Source of the DNA: Onthophagus taurus
Lineage: Eukaryota; Arthropoda; Insecta; Coleoptera; Scarabaeidae
Assembly (NCBI RefSeq): GCF_036711975.1
Contig: NC_091967.1
Location: 7,626,001 to 7,690,000 of the forward strand
Direction: 5' to 3'
DNA length: 64,000 bases
Notes under the pieces: generated by a model
Database searches by the model: none
Told to the model about the DNA's origin: nothing
The model's input: the letters and a program-made list of their open reading frames with translations, nothing else
In this document: positions 32,176 to 43,651 of the stretch, in pieces
How the letters are laid out: the number at the start of each line of letters is the position of its first letter
Position numbering within the stretch: position 1 is the stretch's first letter
Position numbers and translations under genes: made by a program

Positions 32176-32912
32176 AAAATATTTTTATTGATATATCAAT
32201 AAAGTTAACCCAAAAAAATTAACCAATTTTATTTTCATACACCATTGCGAAATACAAATAAAATTTTAGCGTTTAAATATTAGAATGAATAAGAATTCTA
32301 ATAATACACAATTGTGAAAGATAACGTCAAATGAATCATACTGAAATTAATTTATAAAAGCTTACACACATAACCAATCGTTATCACTTATGATTTAATA
32401 CCATGATTATATTGAAGATGTTTTAAATATTATTAGTCATATGGAATCTATTTAGTTGAATTAGGGGAATTAAATGTGTTGTAAGTGTTTTTAATTAATA
32501 ATTAAACATAACAAGTATAAAATGATTCATATGTTTGCTTGTTTTCTGTTTAAATATTTCCACATATGGTGCGTTGTTAAGTACTTTAATAAAGTAAATA
32601 TAAACAAATTTGTTTCTAATTTGACTTAAAAAAGAAATTGAAATGACTTCAATGTGTTAAAAAATAAGTTTTCTGATTTAATTAAAAAAAAATTAAATGG
32701 AGTTATGCAACCAAACATACATTTTGATATTTGGCAACACTGCTTGTAAACATATTATAAATAGTTTAACTTTTTCGCTTCCTTTTTCATTTTATAGAGA
32801 GAAGTCTCGCGTTACGGGGTGCTAAGTCATTGTTTATCCCTTTATAAAGCATCGTTTATTTGTTTGTTAACTAATTTCTTGTTTATTGGTGAAGTGGAAT
32901 TAGAAAATAAAG

Positions 32913-32972
32913 ATGGGGTGCGCATCCGGTATAGCTAAATACAGTTTGTTTTTGTTCAACTTATTATGCTTG
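32913..32972 (+). CDS. Orphan/alternative tetraspanin first exon
   Basis: A 20-codon first exon, ATG to a consensus donor (GTAAGT), reading MGCASGIAKYSLFLFNLLCL. Length, phase 0 and the MGC start match the first exons of the array. No second exon of the family was found before the next first exon at 37355, so it may splice to 38624 and give a second N-terminus for array member 4, or be left over from a lost gene. Confidence 0.65.
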
Positions 32973-34224
32973 GTAAGTTTGTTTTCTTGATTATATTTTC
33001 CAATAACAATAATGTTGATAACGTTATATTATTAATTTAATTTGATTTGAGAATTTTAAAAATTGCATTGAGTAAAAAAAGTTAAAATTTGAATCATTTC
33101 TTATTCTTAGAAAATTCCAAAATTATTTCCACAAACTTGAATGTTGAGCGGAAACGAAAACATGAAACAAATTCTATTTGTGTTAAAGTTACTTTAAAGG
33201 TCATCGCAATGTTAGAAACCTTTCAGCATGAATTGTTTACACATGAAAAACAATTAACTCTTTTTTCTACTTTTATGGGGAACACCCCTTTGTACTTGGA
33301 AATATTGTGTACTTAGAGATAACAGTAAAGATAATAATAAAGTATGTCACAGCAAAACCATTTTTTACTTTATCAAAAAGTGGAATTTTTAAATAATAAA
33401 AAGTTATATAGGTGGAAGAAGCGTCGAAAAATCAATAACAATAATCGTTGTTGTTAAAAAAAACTGTTTCATTTGATGTTGCCATGTGACCATGTTCGAT
33501 GTGTTCATGGTCGTATGGTGGACGTGTTCAGGTTGTAATTCGAACGATGATGCTATCGCTTCTTAGTTATTACAAATTAACAGGTCAATGTTAAGAAAGT
33601 ATTACGCGGCGAGACTGTTAAATTAATAAACTTTATTATAAGCGCATTTGTTGAATTCATAAGTAAATCTGGGTGAACCTTAAAAAAAATATATTATTCT
33701 TATCTTAATTGCTTTAGTATTTTAAATTGTTACCGTGGCAATAATAAATAAAATAAGCAAAAGTGAAAAACGTAATATCAAGGACATCTATTAATTCTTA
33801 TGATTCTTTATTCGCCAAGTGGGCGCTTATGTGTGACATCAGCCATAAAGTGAATTTTTGCTGGCATTTTATTGAATGGTTTTAATAACTTTGATACACT
33901 CTGTATGATAACTTTAATTCTAAATCTTTAATTTTCTATAAATTTTCGTTGAATTTGAATTTTGCACATATTTTCTCTGCGTCAGCATATTTTCTAAGAA
34001 TTTTTCCACGACTTTTCCTACTGAATCATACAGTTCCTGTGATATATTCGTATCGTCATCAAATTCAACGTTATTAGAAAGAGTTACAGTATGGAAAATC
34101 CGTATTCGAACACCCTCCGAAATATTAGAAAATCACGAATTACTCAAGAATGGTAGTACAAATTTCAAATATATTTGATGATTTATTTCACTTAAGAAGA
34201 GTAAAAGCAAAAATAGATATGTTG

Positions 34225-34845
34225 GTTACCTATGCAGTTCAACAACCGTACGGTAAAGGACATTTTAATCACTGTTGACAGCAACGCCCTTGTTTTTCTC
34301 TCACCAAATTCTTACTTTTCCAGTCGATAATTTTATATTGACTTCAGTCTCATCCGTGTAAATTACCATTTTTCAGAAGTTAAATTCCTTAATTTGCCAT
34401 TTTTTTCAAATGCAAACCGCTTTCGTTTATTAATCATAGTTATGAATGATTTTCTAACAGCATACCGACTTTTAGAACCAAGTTTTTAATGTAATTTCGC
34501 GCCGTTGAAGGTTAACACGAACGCCAAAGACCTGTTCAAGACTATTGTAGCACTTACGGTAGGGATTTGACGATGTAGGAATAAATGATTTCTTCTTGTT
34601 ACCTGCCCTTTTATAATTCCGTACCACGTATTGTGTAGTAGAGGTGAGAAATTTTGTTATTTTGAATTTTCCGCAATTTTTATAATTCAACTGACTAAAC
34701 CTTGCTTAAAAATCAAAGTGGGGACAAAACACGATTAAAAATCTTATATAGCAGCAGTTATCAACCCAAAAATACAATCTTGCCAACAGTTCGAATACGG
34801 TTTTTGCTGTCAACTGTTAATACAATGTTCTTTCTATAGTATACT
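34225..34845 (-). mobile_element. Internally deleted Tc1-like element (copy of the 25.3-kb family)
   Basis: The left end (GTTACCTATGCAGTTCAACA at 34225) is a terminal repeat matching the inverse of 25773. The right end keeps the inner part of the repeat (TTTTTGCTGTCAACTG) but not its tip. On the - strand there is a transposase piece with the first catalytic Asp context (VIYTDETEVNIKL) and an N-terminal piece (STTQYVVRNYKRAG), with a large part missing between. Non-functional. Confidence 0.8.
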
Positions 34846-34929
34846 TATGTAGTATACGTATCTTAAAGATGTTGTTTTTTTCTCCAATTTTGAAATAAAC
34901 CTGATGAATGGTATAAATGGTTGTAAATG

Positions 34930-35160
34930 GGTCAAATTTCGGGTTTAACATTGCGTCTTCGGACAGGCTTTTCTTTGCTTGTTGATCTACGGCAGCCTAT
35001 CCACCGTCTGTTAACGTTGGCAATAAGGTACATTCTAACCATAATCACATAACTGGGTGGCGTTCCATCCTGTTGCAGTACAACATCCGTTTGAACTTCC
35101 TTGAATCGCAAATATGATGTATATATCAACTTTTCATTTAAAAATAGAGGTCCCACGATA
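34930..35160 (-). mobile_element. Mariner/Tc1-type transposase fragment
   Basis: The - strand encodes VVLQQDGTPPSYVIMVRMYL and NRRWIGC, matching the second-Asp region (QQDGAPPH...VR.YL...RWIG) of a common insect transposase group. The remainder is absent. It differs from the two other Tc1 families in this window. Confidence 0.75.
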
Positions 35161-36628
35161 ACTTATCTAATAATCCAGCCTAAATCTTTATTTTTTCGTG
35201 GTATTGGATGTTGGTGCCACGATACTGATGTGTTTTTACGTCACTCCCATATAGCACGTTTTGACCACGTAATTTAACGTCCCAAAAAGAGTATCCATAA
35301 CTAAAACAAATATGGACAACTCAAATATTTGACGTTTGTAGTTGACATTTAAAAATTTAAAAGTAAATTGATTGATCCGATTACCAAGATTTTTTTGAAA
35401 ATAAAATTAAACAAATAAAAGATAAAAATTTATTTTAACAGAATTTTTAGTATTTTCGTATCGGTTGTGTACATAAAGAAATAAATCGATTTTAGTTTAT
35501 AAATTGGAGAGAATTAATATAGTGAAAAAAGAGTGCCATTTATGAAAGACATGATCAACTTCATACATGGCAGAAATATTTAAATAAAAAATAATTAAAT
35601 TTAATTAAAAAAGTTTGCGGAATTATAGAAAATCGTTTATTTTAAAAATGTGCTATAAAATTATAAGAAAAATTGAGTGGTTAGAAAATTGTTAAACGTC
35701 AAAATTGTTTGAATTAAAATAAGCGGGAATTTTTTTTCTTTTAAATATTTATTTATAAACCTGATAAAACTTACGTTGTATTTACTTTATAAATATTGTT
35801 AAAATATTGATTTTTCATTTTTTTTTCAACTTCTCTATCTTTTATTTACTATTACATTTATTGCAACCATGTAGTATTGATATACTTATTACTTATACAT
35901 TCATTTTTATACGAAATGCAACTTCAAGGTCCTAATTAAATAAATATAAATATTTATGGGCTCTAAATATGACGAATATTTAGGTTGAAGGAGGAAAATT
36001 GTTCTTACCAAGTATTTATCTATCTGTATGTTTAGTAAAGTTAAAAAAAATACTGGGAATGAGAAATACGACAAATAATTTATATTTGCCGTATAGATCG
36101 GATTTATTTGATTTCTGAATCATTATTAAATATAAAATCGTTTTTATTAAATACGATAATCTTAAATGTTTCATTTTTCCCTTTTGTAAATCGCAACAAC
36201 GAGTTTATTACGCTTTAGAATCTGTTTTTTCTAAATATAGAACGTGATCTAACAAAATTCTGCACTTAAACTCCCAACATCCCAAAGATAGCCGCTCTAT
36301 TATTCCATTACATATTTTTTTAATATATTTTGGTCAAAATCATTAAAAACGAACAAGAAGTTTTACTTGAAGTCGTTTTAAATTACAAAATCTTCTCCTT
36401 TTGTACGTAACCGATCGTGGGTGTTTTAAATAGGAGTTTCCTGTATTTTTTTTTATTACACAACAACATCCACTGTGACGTCGGTTTTTATTAAGAATGA
36501 GTCATAGAAAATTACTTGAAAAACCTTGCTTGATAAGTCACCATGTTTAAGATTTAATTATAATCAATGACGTTCTATTTATTTAGCAACAATAAATACC
36601 GCTGAAATATTCTTTATTTGTTTGAAGT

Positions 36629-36871
36629 TAGGCAATTAAAATGACGTTGATGTATATTTTGTTGCCTATTTTTAATTTATTTGTAATTAATTTTTTTTTT
36701 ATTAAAAGGTAATTAAAAATTAAAATAAATTAAAAATAAATAACTTAAATTTATTTTTTAATAAAAATCAAGAATTAAAAATAAATTTATAAAAGAAATT
36801 AAATCAAAATTAGTTAATATTAATTGTTAGGTAGACAACCAAAATTACAAATTTGAATGTTTGGTTGCTTA
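36629..36871. repeat. Pair of TAGGCAA/TTGCCTA palindromes around AT-rich DNA
   Basis: Two imperfect palindromes, 36629-36668 and 36833-36871, each with a GGCAA- or CAACC-type left end and a TTGCCTA- or GGTTGCTTA-type right end. The 165 bp between them are nearly pure A+T. Same family as 19667-19862 and 30646-30871. Confidence 0.55.
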
Positions 36872-37354
36872 TTTTGTTTTTTACTTTTTGTATTAAGATA
36901 AATAAGTATTTTTGGAAAACAATTCGAAATTAATACATTGTTTTTATGAATGTTATCGTTTTCTCCTCATTTATTATCATCATTAATATAAAAAAATATA
37001 AATTTCTATATTACTGACTCATATTATTTACAAAAATTAATAATTCCATGAGAAAGATAACGATAAATTTGGAAATGATTAATTTCATCTCCTATCTATA
37101 TATGAGAACATATCTGCTGCGGATTTAGTGCAACTCGAACACCTCGAACAGTTCACGTGTAACTTTAGCGTTGTCGGTACTTTCTCTCTTTCTCTCGCTT
37201 GCTACCGTTAACAAAATAACACAGCTGCGTCAACCAACGACGTAAACGGTTTTCTCTTGCGAACAGACAAAGAGAACGGTTTTATTAGTTTAGTGTTAAA
37301 AAATTAATAATTTTTTATATTAATAATAATTGAAAAGAATAAATCCCAACAAAA

Positions 37355-39464
37355 ATGGCGTGTGCAATGGGAATAGTAAGATTTATTATGTTCGGGTTTA
37401 ATTTAATTTGTGCGGTAAGTTTTAATGAACTTCTTTGTTATTTAATTTTTTTATATTACTTTCTCAATCGTAAAAAAATTGGGTCAAGATCTATTCTTAT
37501 TCTTGTTTGGTTGAATGTTAAGACAAAATTTTTTACGTTCGAAAATAAGAGTTATCTCAAAAGATTTTATCTTAAAAAATTGGGTCTTGGTAACATTACA
37601 AAAATATCTATCTACCTTCAACAAATATGTTGAAATATATATTTCTTAATCTCCTGATAAGTTGATTAAATTTTATAACTGTACTGATAAGAATTCTGCG
37701 TAAATAACAATTATATTGAAGTATTAAACCTTAATAAAAACAATGTTTAGAATAAAACTAATTATAAACACTTGTTGATGAACTACGTTGTGAAACGATT
37801 GTCCTATTTTCACATCACAATCAATAGTTTTCCATCGACCCCTTGTTATGAATTAAAAACGAGTGTTTCTTGACATACATTTTTTACATCTTTTTACTTT
37901 AATAAAAACATTATTTTAATTCCAATCAATACAAAAAAAAACACTTTTTGGATAATTTGTTACATAAAAGAGTTTTTATCTGTTATTATAACACCTTATC
38001 TTTACCTTGATAAGGGAAAAATTGTAAAAACAAGCCAGACGGCACAAAAGCGATAATATAATGATTATTTGATGACTTATGGAAAGGAATTATTAATCTA
38101 TTTTATTACTTTCCAAAAAAATGTATGCAACCCAAATTACATTGATACTTTTAACTAAAAAATAGGGATTTTTATTTTATTCCAAAATTATATTGGTAAT
38201 AAAATTTGAGTTATTAATTTTTTAACATATATATCTTTTATTGCATAATATAGAAAAATCGGTATGCAAGAAAATCTTATAGCGAAGCAAATCGATTTTG
38301 AGTGAAATAATAAATTAATTTATTTAAAATTATTAATACGTCAAAATTTTTTTTGCATTAACCATAGTGCCATCTATGAAGAAATCGTTAAAATATAGAT
38401 ATTTAAAATTAACAATTTAATTTTATTTAAATAAATAAAATTTCGTGTACCCACGAAAATTTTAAATTCTTATTTTGCTTCCGTGGTGTTAAATCAACAG
38501 AGCATTTTGTGGAAATTATTTTTTTTATATTTATTTGATGGTGATACTTATTATTAAATTATTTAATATTTTACTTGTAACTTAATCGATCAATATTGTA
38601 TTTAAACCAATTTTTTGTTACAGCTGCTTGGTTTGGCAATGTTAGTTGTTGGTATAATTTTCCAACTCAACATCAGTGACATCACCGAGTCAATACCAGA
38701 TGAATATTCGACAATTTCTTACATACCAATATTAATGATAGTGGTTGGATCGATAGTTTTTGTGATAGCCTTTTTCGGTTGTTGTGGAGCTGTAAAAGAA
38801 AGTACCTGCATGCTAACAACTGTAAGATATATGATTAATTAATGTACTTTTAATTATTAATATTTTAATTTTTTTCAGTATGCAGTCATCTTATTGATAA
38901 TTTTAGTAATTCAAGTGGCGTTTGGTACTTTGGCTTTCTTACAAACTAAAAATACTGATGATTTAAGAACCCAATTTGGTGTTGTTTTCCAACGATTAAT
39001 GGAGAAGTACAATTCAGCACCACCCCAATCACATGAAGCAGTTGATCTTATTCAACAATCTGTATGTTAATCATTTATTTATACTTACTTTTTCTTTAAT
39101 TAAATTTGTTACATTTTCTAGCTTAAATGTTGTGGAACTACAGGACCGCACTCATGGGTGGGCATCCTTTCTTTACCACCAGACAGTTGTTGTGCAGGGC
39201 CAAAGGGTACTTGTAATAACTTCCAGGATTTCTTTTTCCAAGGATGTAAAGATGCTTTGTTTGATTTTACTAGGGATACTATTAAAATAATCGGTATCAT
39301 TTTTATAAGTATCGCCGCTGTCGAGGTAAAACAATCAACTATTGTTATTTTGAAAATAATTTCTAAAACATGTTGAAATTCTTTTTTAGCTGGTTGGAGC
39401 AATTTTCGCTTTATGCCTTTCAAGTTCGATAAAAAATAGTCACAGAAGAGGAGCTTATGCGTAA
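37355..39464 (+). CDS. Tetraspanin (array member 4)
   Basis: A 239-residue tetraspanin. Exons: 37355-37414, 38624-38821, 38879-39061, 39122-39325, 39390-39464, all phase 0. N-terminus MACAMG. Membrane segments near 10-36, 55-78, 87-110 and 200-225. TM2 carries the classic FFGCCGAVKES. The large loop has six cysteines (LKCCG, DSCC, GTC, QGC), the CD63/Tsp42E-like pattern. Exon 2 of 66 codons pairs it with member 3. The exon at 32913 is a possible alternative first exon in the same phase. Intron 1 (1.2 kb) holds a TGCAACCC-type repeat near 38126 and nothing else recognised. Confidence 0.92.
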
Positions 39465-40579
39465 AGATTAACCGCAAATTGTGATTGTGGCGGTTTTTTA
39501 TTTAAGAAAGAAGTAAATAAAACACAAAGAAAATAAGCACCACAGTGAATGTCACAAAAATAAATTAAGAGTTAACGAAATCGATGTTCTAATAATAATA
39601 TTAATAATATAAATGTTATTTAACTACTTCTATTTTCATTGTTTAAGTCGATATATTTTATTTAATAAACTCTTTACAAATATATATATCATTAAGATTC
39701 TTTTTCTCGTCAATTGCCCAACTCTGTTACAACGTTTCTATCAATTTTATTGGAATCGATGATCATATTAGCTGCTATATGTATAGCAGTTATTTCGGCC
39801 TGAGCAGTCGTGCATTACGACCCTAGCGAAATGGAAAGATCGTGCGAAAAGATTAGTGTGGATGGCCAGCGTTTAAGAAAGTAGGTGTGATGTAGTGCAA
39901 ACCATTCCTATTTTTACAACTTGCTTATTATCCACTGATTGTAATCGAAACAACGCCATCACGGCTCATTCAGCATAGTCTCCATCACGATCGTGGATGT
40001 CGATCTCATGGCGCCCGCAATTAACAAGCAGGCCAGTCGTTGCAATTGGCGCAGCAATCTAGCCTTAAATACATGTTTTAGTACTGAGCACTAAACTATG
40101 GCTATGGTAGACTACCATGGGTCTCATAACAGAAATATATAACCTTAAGATTATAAGAAAATGGGTTTGAATTTTTTAAATTATCGTTTTTGACATGACA
40201 GCTTGTTAAAGTGTTGTTGCCAACCTAAATCCCAAAACTTAAATATTCTGATATCATCAAATTTTTTAACTGCAACTTTCATTTTCATCAATTTAATAAA
40301 GCGTAAAAACTCACCTAATTCAGATTTTAAAGTTATTTTATAAAATAATCAAATAAAAACATTTTTGAAAATATTTTCGCGTACTAAAATCGAATTATTA
40401 GATTATTTACCACGTACAACCTTAAAAAATAGACTTGAATGGTTAACAAATTGTAAATGCAGCCAAAACAACATTACAACAGAATTCAGATGATCTCGGA
40501 CGTCAATCTATATTTAGAGAACTTTTGAGCACATTTAAACGTAATAGCGAACTGAAGCGAGTCCGCAAAAGAAAATAGA
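39465..40579. other. Spacer with a GC-richer block
   Basis: The stretch 39700-40130 is clearly less AT-rich than its surroundings and has no long frame or terminal repeats that I can see. It may be a decayed mobile element of unknown family. The rest is AT-rich spacer. Confidence 0.4.
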
Positions 40580-41540
40580 ATGGAAAAACGATATTTTGGT
40601 ATATATCTTATTATATATTTGGTAAGAATAAAATTAAAAAAATTAATTCTAATTAAAAAGATTTTTTTTAGATATTTGGTATTGGTCTTTTAATTGTTGG
40701 ATTGATATTTTCGACTTCCGTACATCCGAATTTAGAAAATTATGAAAACGATACTCAGGAATTTATTAAAAACATCGATAAATCGTATTTGGTTGCTTCC
40801 GGTACAAGATCGGCTTTTATTAGTTATGGTACTGTTATTATAATTTTAGTTCTTTATGGCTGTTGTGGGTTGGTACTAGAAAAAAGAGGTTTATTAAAAT
40901 CGGTATGTCAAATTATAATTTTTTTTGTTAAGTTTGGCATTGAAAGTGTTGCCAAACAAAAAAAAATCCTGCATTTAATTTTAGCATTTTATTATTTTTT
41001 TAGTTTATTTACGCAATATCACTTGTATCCAGTTTTAAGCTAGGAGCTGGATTGTATATTTTTATAAACATAATAAGCATGAAATTTGCTGTTGGAATAA
41101 GAAAATTAGTTTTAGAAAACTTCACCATGATGGAAATTGAAAGGAAATTATTAAAAGTCCAAATGTTTCTTGAAGAAACGGTATTAAAAAAAGTAATTAA
41201 ACGTTATGAAATTAATTATTATTTTTTTTAGTATAATTGTTGTGGTATAGACAGTTATAGAGATTACCGAATAGTATTTGGTTGGGTAAAATACACCGGA
41301 ACTTGTTGCAACGAATTCAACGAAACTTGCAATTTAATCGACAAAATCAAACCCGATGGTTGCGGTTTAAAACTAGTCGAAGCATTTCATTATAGTTTCA
41401 TTCCACTTGGAATAGTTACATTAGTAATATGTTTAGTTGAAGCAATTGGAATTGGCGTTGCATTTAAATTTCTAAGAAAAATAAAACGACGCGAAGGATT
41501 TTTTACTGAAAATGGACATCAAACTACGACCTCGGTGTAA
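40580..41540 (+). CDS. Tetraspanin (array member 5)
   Basis: A 252-residue tetraspanin. Exons: 40580-40621, 40672-40902, 41004-41180, 41232-41540, phase 0. The first exon is short (14 codons, MEKRYFGIYLIIYL) and lacks MGC. Membrane segments near 8-30, 66-84, 93-112 and 200-228. TM2 has LYGCCGLVLEKRG. The large loop has six cysteines (YNCCG, GTCC, ETC, DGCG). The last intron seen in most neighbours, after the Leu/Val-Glu of TM4, is absent here and the frame runs straight through (LVEAIGIGVAF). Exon 2 of 77 codons groups it with members 6 and 7. Confidence 0.92.
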
Positions 41541-41662
41541 CAAAATAAAAATCAAGGAATAAAGTATTATCTTATGACTGCCAATATATTATTTTATACA
41601 GTGAATTTCACTTAAGATGCAATATACAAAAATATATTTACATAGAAACCAGTTCGTACCTA

Positions 41663-42248
41663 CTTACTTTGTCCCACATAAAATCAAGTCAATATAATTT
41701 GACAGCAAAAATTCCATATAACGGATCAATACGGGGAACGCAGTGTCCGTTATAGCTCAATAAAAATATGCAACAATCTAGCGCTGAATAACAAATATTC
41801 CGTTTAGCCATATGTCTCTTTAAGATGGCTAAACCTGAATGATCCTACTTCTAGCCTAGGTCTAATGTTAGTTCTAGTGACAGTGCTAGGTAGCGCTAGT
41901 TAGCATAAGATATCACAATGTTGCATATTTCTATTGCACTAAAACTAGAACTAACACTAGACCTAGAACTAGAAACATTCGGGTTTTCATCATTCCAGTT
42001 TACCCGTATTGAGAGACGTACATCCGAATGTTTCTAGTTCTACACATATCTAGTGTTAGTTCCAGTTTTAATTGTTATTCAGGCTGGAACTGGTTATACT
42101 ACACTAGACCTAGAACCAGAAACATTCGAGTTTAGCCGTGCGTCTCTTAAGACGGAAACTCAGTTATCATAAGGACGTCACCTTTTTCCAAGCAAAACTA
42201 CTTGCCTGTATAGTAAGCTATGTTGCATTTTATGTGGGATAGTGCAAG
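41663..42248. mobile_element. Composite non-autonomous element with CCCACATAAAAT ends
   Basis: CTTACTTTGTCCCACATAAAA near 41663-41684 faces its near-inverse (ATTTTATGTGGGATAGTGCAAG) at 42227-42248. The interior holds the CTAGAACTA-type motif at least four times in both orientations and a pogo-like CGGATCAATACG segment. No coding capacity. A stretch near 42175-42242 is shared with 48336-48422. Confidence 0.6.
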
Positions 42249-42654
42249 TCTATTGTAGTTTCGTAACTATGGTTACTGCGTAATTATATTGTATTCCCGG
42301 TAAATTTTATGTCCTTGTTGTTGAAATATTTTAATAAACAATAAGATAGGCAACCCAATATATACCTAACACATCTATTTCAAATAAAATGTTATTCAAG
42401 ATTTAATTTTATAGATTTTATTTATTATTTTACTTAAATAATACCGAGAACTTAATATTAATCAATTAATAAATTTTTTTTTAATAAAAATTTTTGGGAT
42501 AATTTTACTTGGCGCCCGTCGTCCTTTCAGGTTTGCGTGAATATTTTTATACGGCCTTGCTCGCTTTCTGCCTGAAGCTTTCCTATGGGCTGTAGAATTG
42601 GAACAGATCAGTTCCCGTAATATTTTAAATCCTTACTATTTCCAATTAATCGAA
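42249..42654. other. Short spacer and 5' region of tetraspanin 6
   Basis: Contains a TAGGCAACCCAATATA repeat end at 42347. A GC-richer stretch at 42508-42620 directly before the next gene probably holds its promoter or 5' untranslated region. Confidence 0.4.
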
Positions 42655-43651
42655 ATGGATTCAACAAAACAATCGTCAACAAATATCCTTACTTATTTCA
42701 ACATTATTTATATGGTACGTAAAGAAAATGAACCAAATTCATTTAATTTCTTTTCCAGATTTTAGGTTATTATTTTTTAATATCGGGTATATTAATATTT
42801 GAATTTTATAAACCGATTTTTTCAATTTACCCAAAAGAAGCTGTGGACTCAATCGTTTTATTAGACGCGGGACGAGGTGCTACATCAATTTTAGTCTTAT
42901 ATTCGTTAATATATGGCATGATTATGTTATCAGTTGGACTATTAGGAACTTATATTTTAACTGTGCAAGGAATTTGTGAATTGAAAACGGTCAGTTTAAA
43001 AAAATAGGAAATAAAGAAGCATTTTCAACCATTTTTCCGATTTTAGTTTGCAACCATTCTTGGAATTTTATCAATTTCTAAGATCATTTTAGGAATTTTA
43101 ATGATATTGATCTCATTAAACGTTTTACTTCCTTTGCAAGTTTGGGGTTACATGACCGTTAATTTTGTTAAAATGAAAAATGATGTAAATGCCGTCCAAG
43201 CACAATTATTTCTACAAGAAAAAGTAAGCATATTAATTTTTCCAACATTAACCTTTTAATTTAGTTTATTTATAGTATAATTGTTGTGGAGTTAACAACT
43301 CAACCGATTATGATAGATTATTTCCATATAACACATCCCAAATAGACATATTAGGAGCCGATAATTGCACCACATTCAATGAAACTCAACTTTTGGGCTG
43401 TGAAATGAAAGTCTCCGAATCTTATTTTTGTCAGTGGCAATTAATGGGAGTAACTTCTTTCTGCATATCTTTATTAGAGGTCATCTTTTAATTTATTATT
43501 AATTTAATCGTGTATAATTTATTTTATGTTTTAGATTGTCGGGGTTATTCTCATTCATCGAGCCATTAAAAATCTTATGTTTCCAAAACGATTTTTTAAC
43601 CCAGATAACTTACCAAGATATTATTTAGAAGACGATTTAACGACATATTAA
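42655..43651 (+). CDS. Tetraspanin (array member 6), reduced cysteine set
   Basis: A 262-residue tetraspanin. Exons: 42655-42714, 42759-42989, 43047-43223, 43276-43479, 43535-43651, all phase 0. Membrane segments near 12-36, 63-88, 98-122 and 202-232. The large loop has YNCCG, then ADNC and LLGC: four cysteines, because the usual middle CC pair is missing. TM2 also lacks the usual GCCG. The tail is acidic (YYLEDDLTTY). Exon sizes match members 5 and 7. It is intact by splice sites and frame but more diverged than its neighbours. Confidence 0.88.

Larger units (their letters stand above)
30283..32912. other. Spacer with inverted repeats and a piggyBac relic
   Basis: 2.6 kb of very AT-rich DNA with a (TA)n run at about 30557-30576, TAGGCAAC-type repeats (30646-30871 and 31605 onward) and a dead piggyBac segment (31810-32175). 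No host gene is supported. Confidence 0.55.
32973..37354. other. 4.4-kb interval between two tetraspanin first exons
   Basis: Holds two transposase relics (34225-34845 and 34930-35160), a short element with TGCAACC/GGTTGC-type ends at 32705-32740 just upstream, and paired palindromes at 36629-36871. The open frame at 33089-33316 has no family features. The last 200 bp before 37355 are richer in G+C and CT runs and may be a promoter. Confidence 0.5.

Noticed and set aside
33089-33316. 75-residue ORF after the orphan tetraspanin exon
   Set aside because: It begins without an acceptor, has no membrane segments or CCG motif, and cannot be the missing second exon.
39118-39477. 119-residue frame on the - strand
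   Set aside because: It is antisense to exons 4-5 of tetraspanin 4, which have the CCG motif and splice sites.
39700-40130. GC-richer block after tetraspanin 4 as a gene
   Set aside because: No frame longer than chance and no RNA-gene motif; probably old mobile DNA of unknown family.
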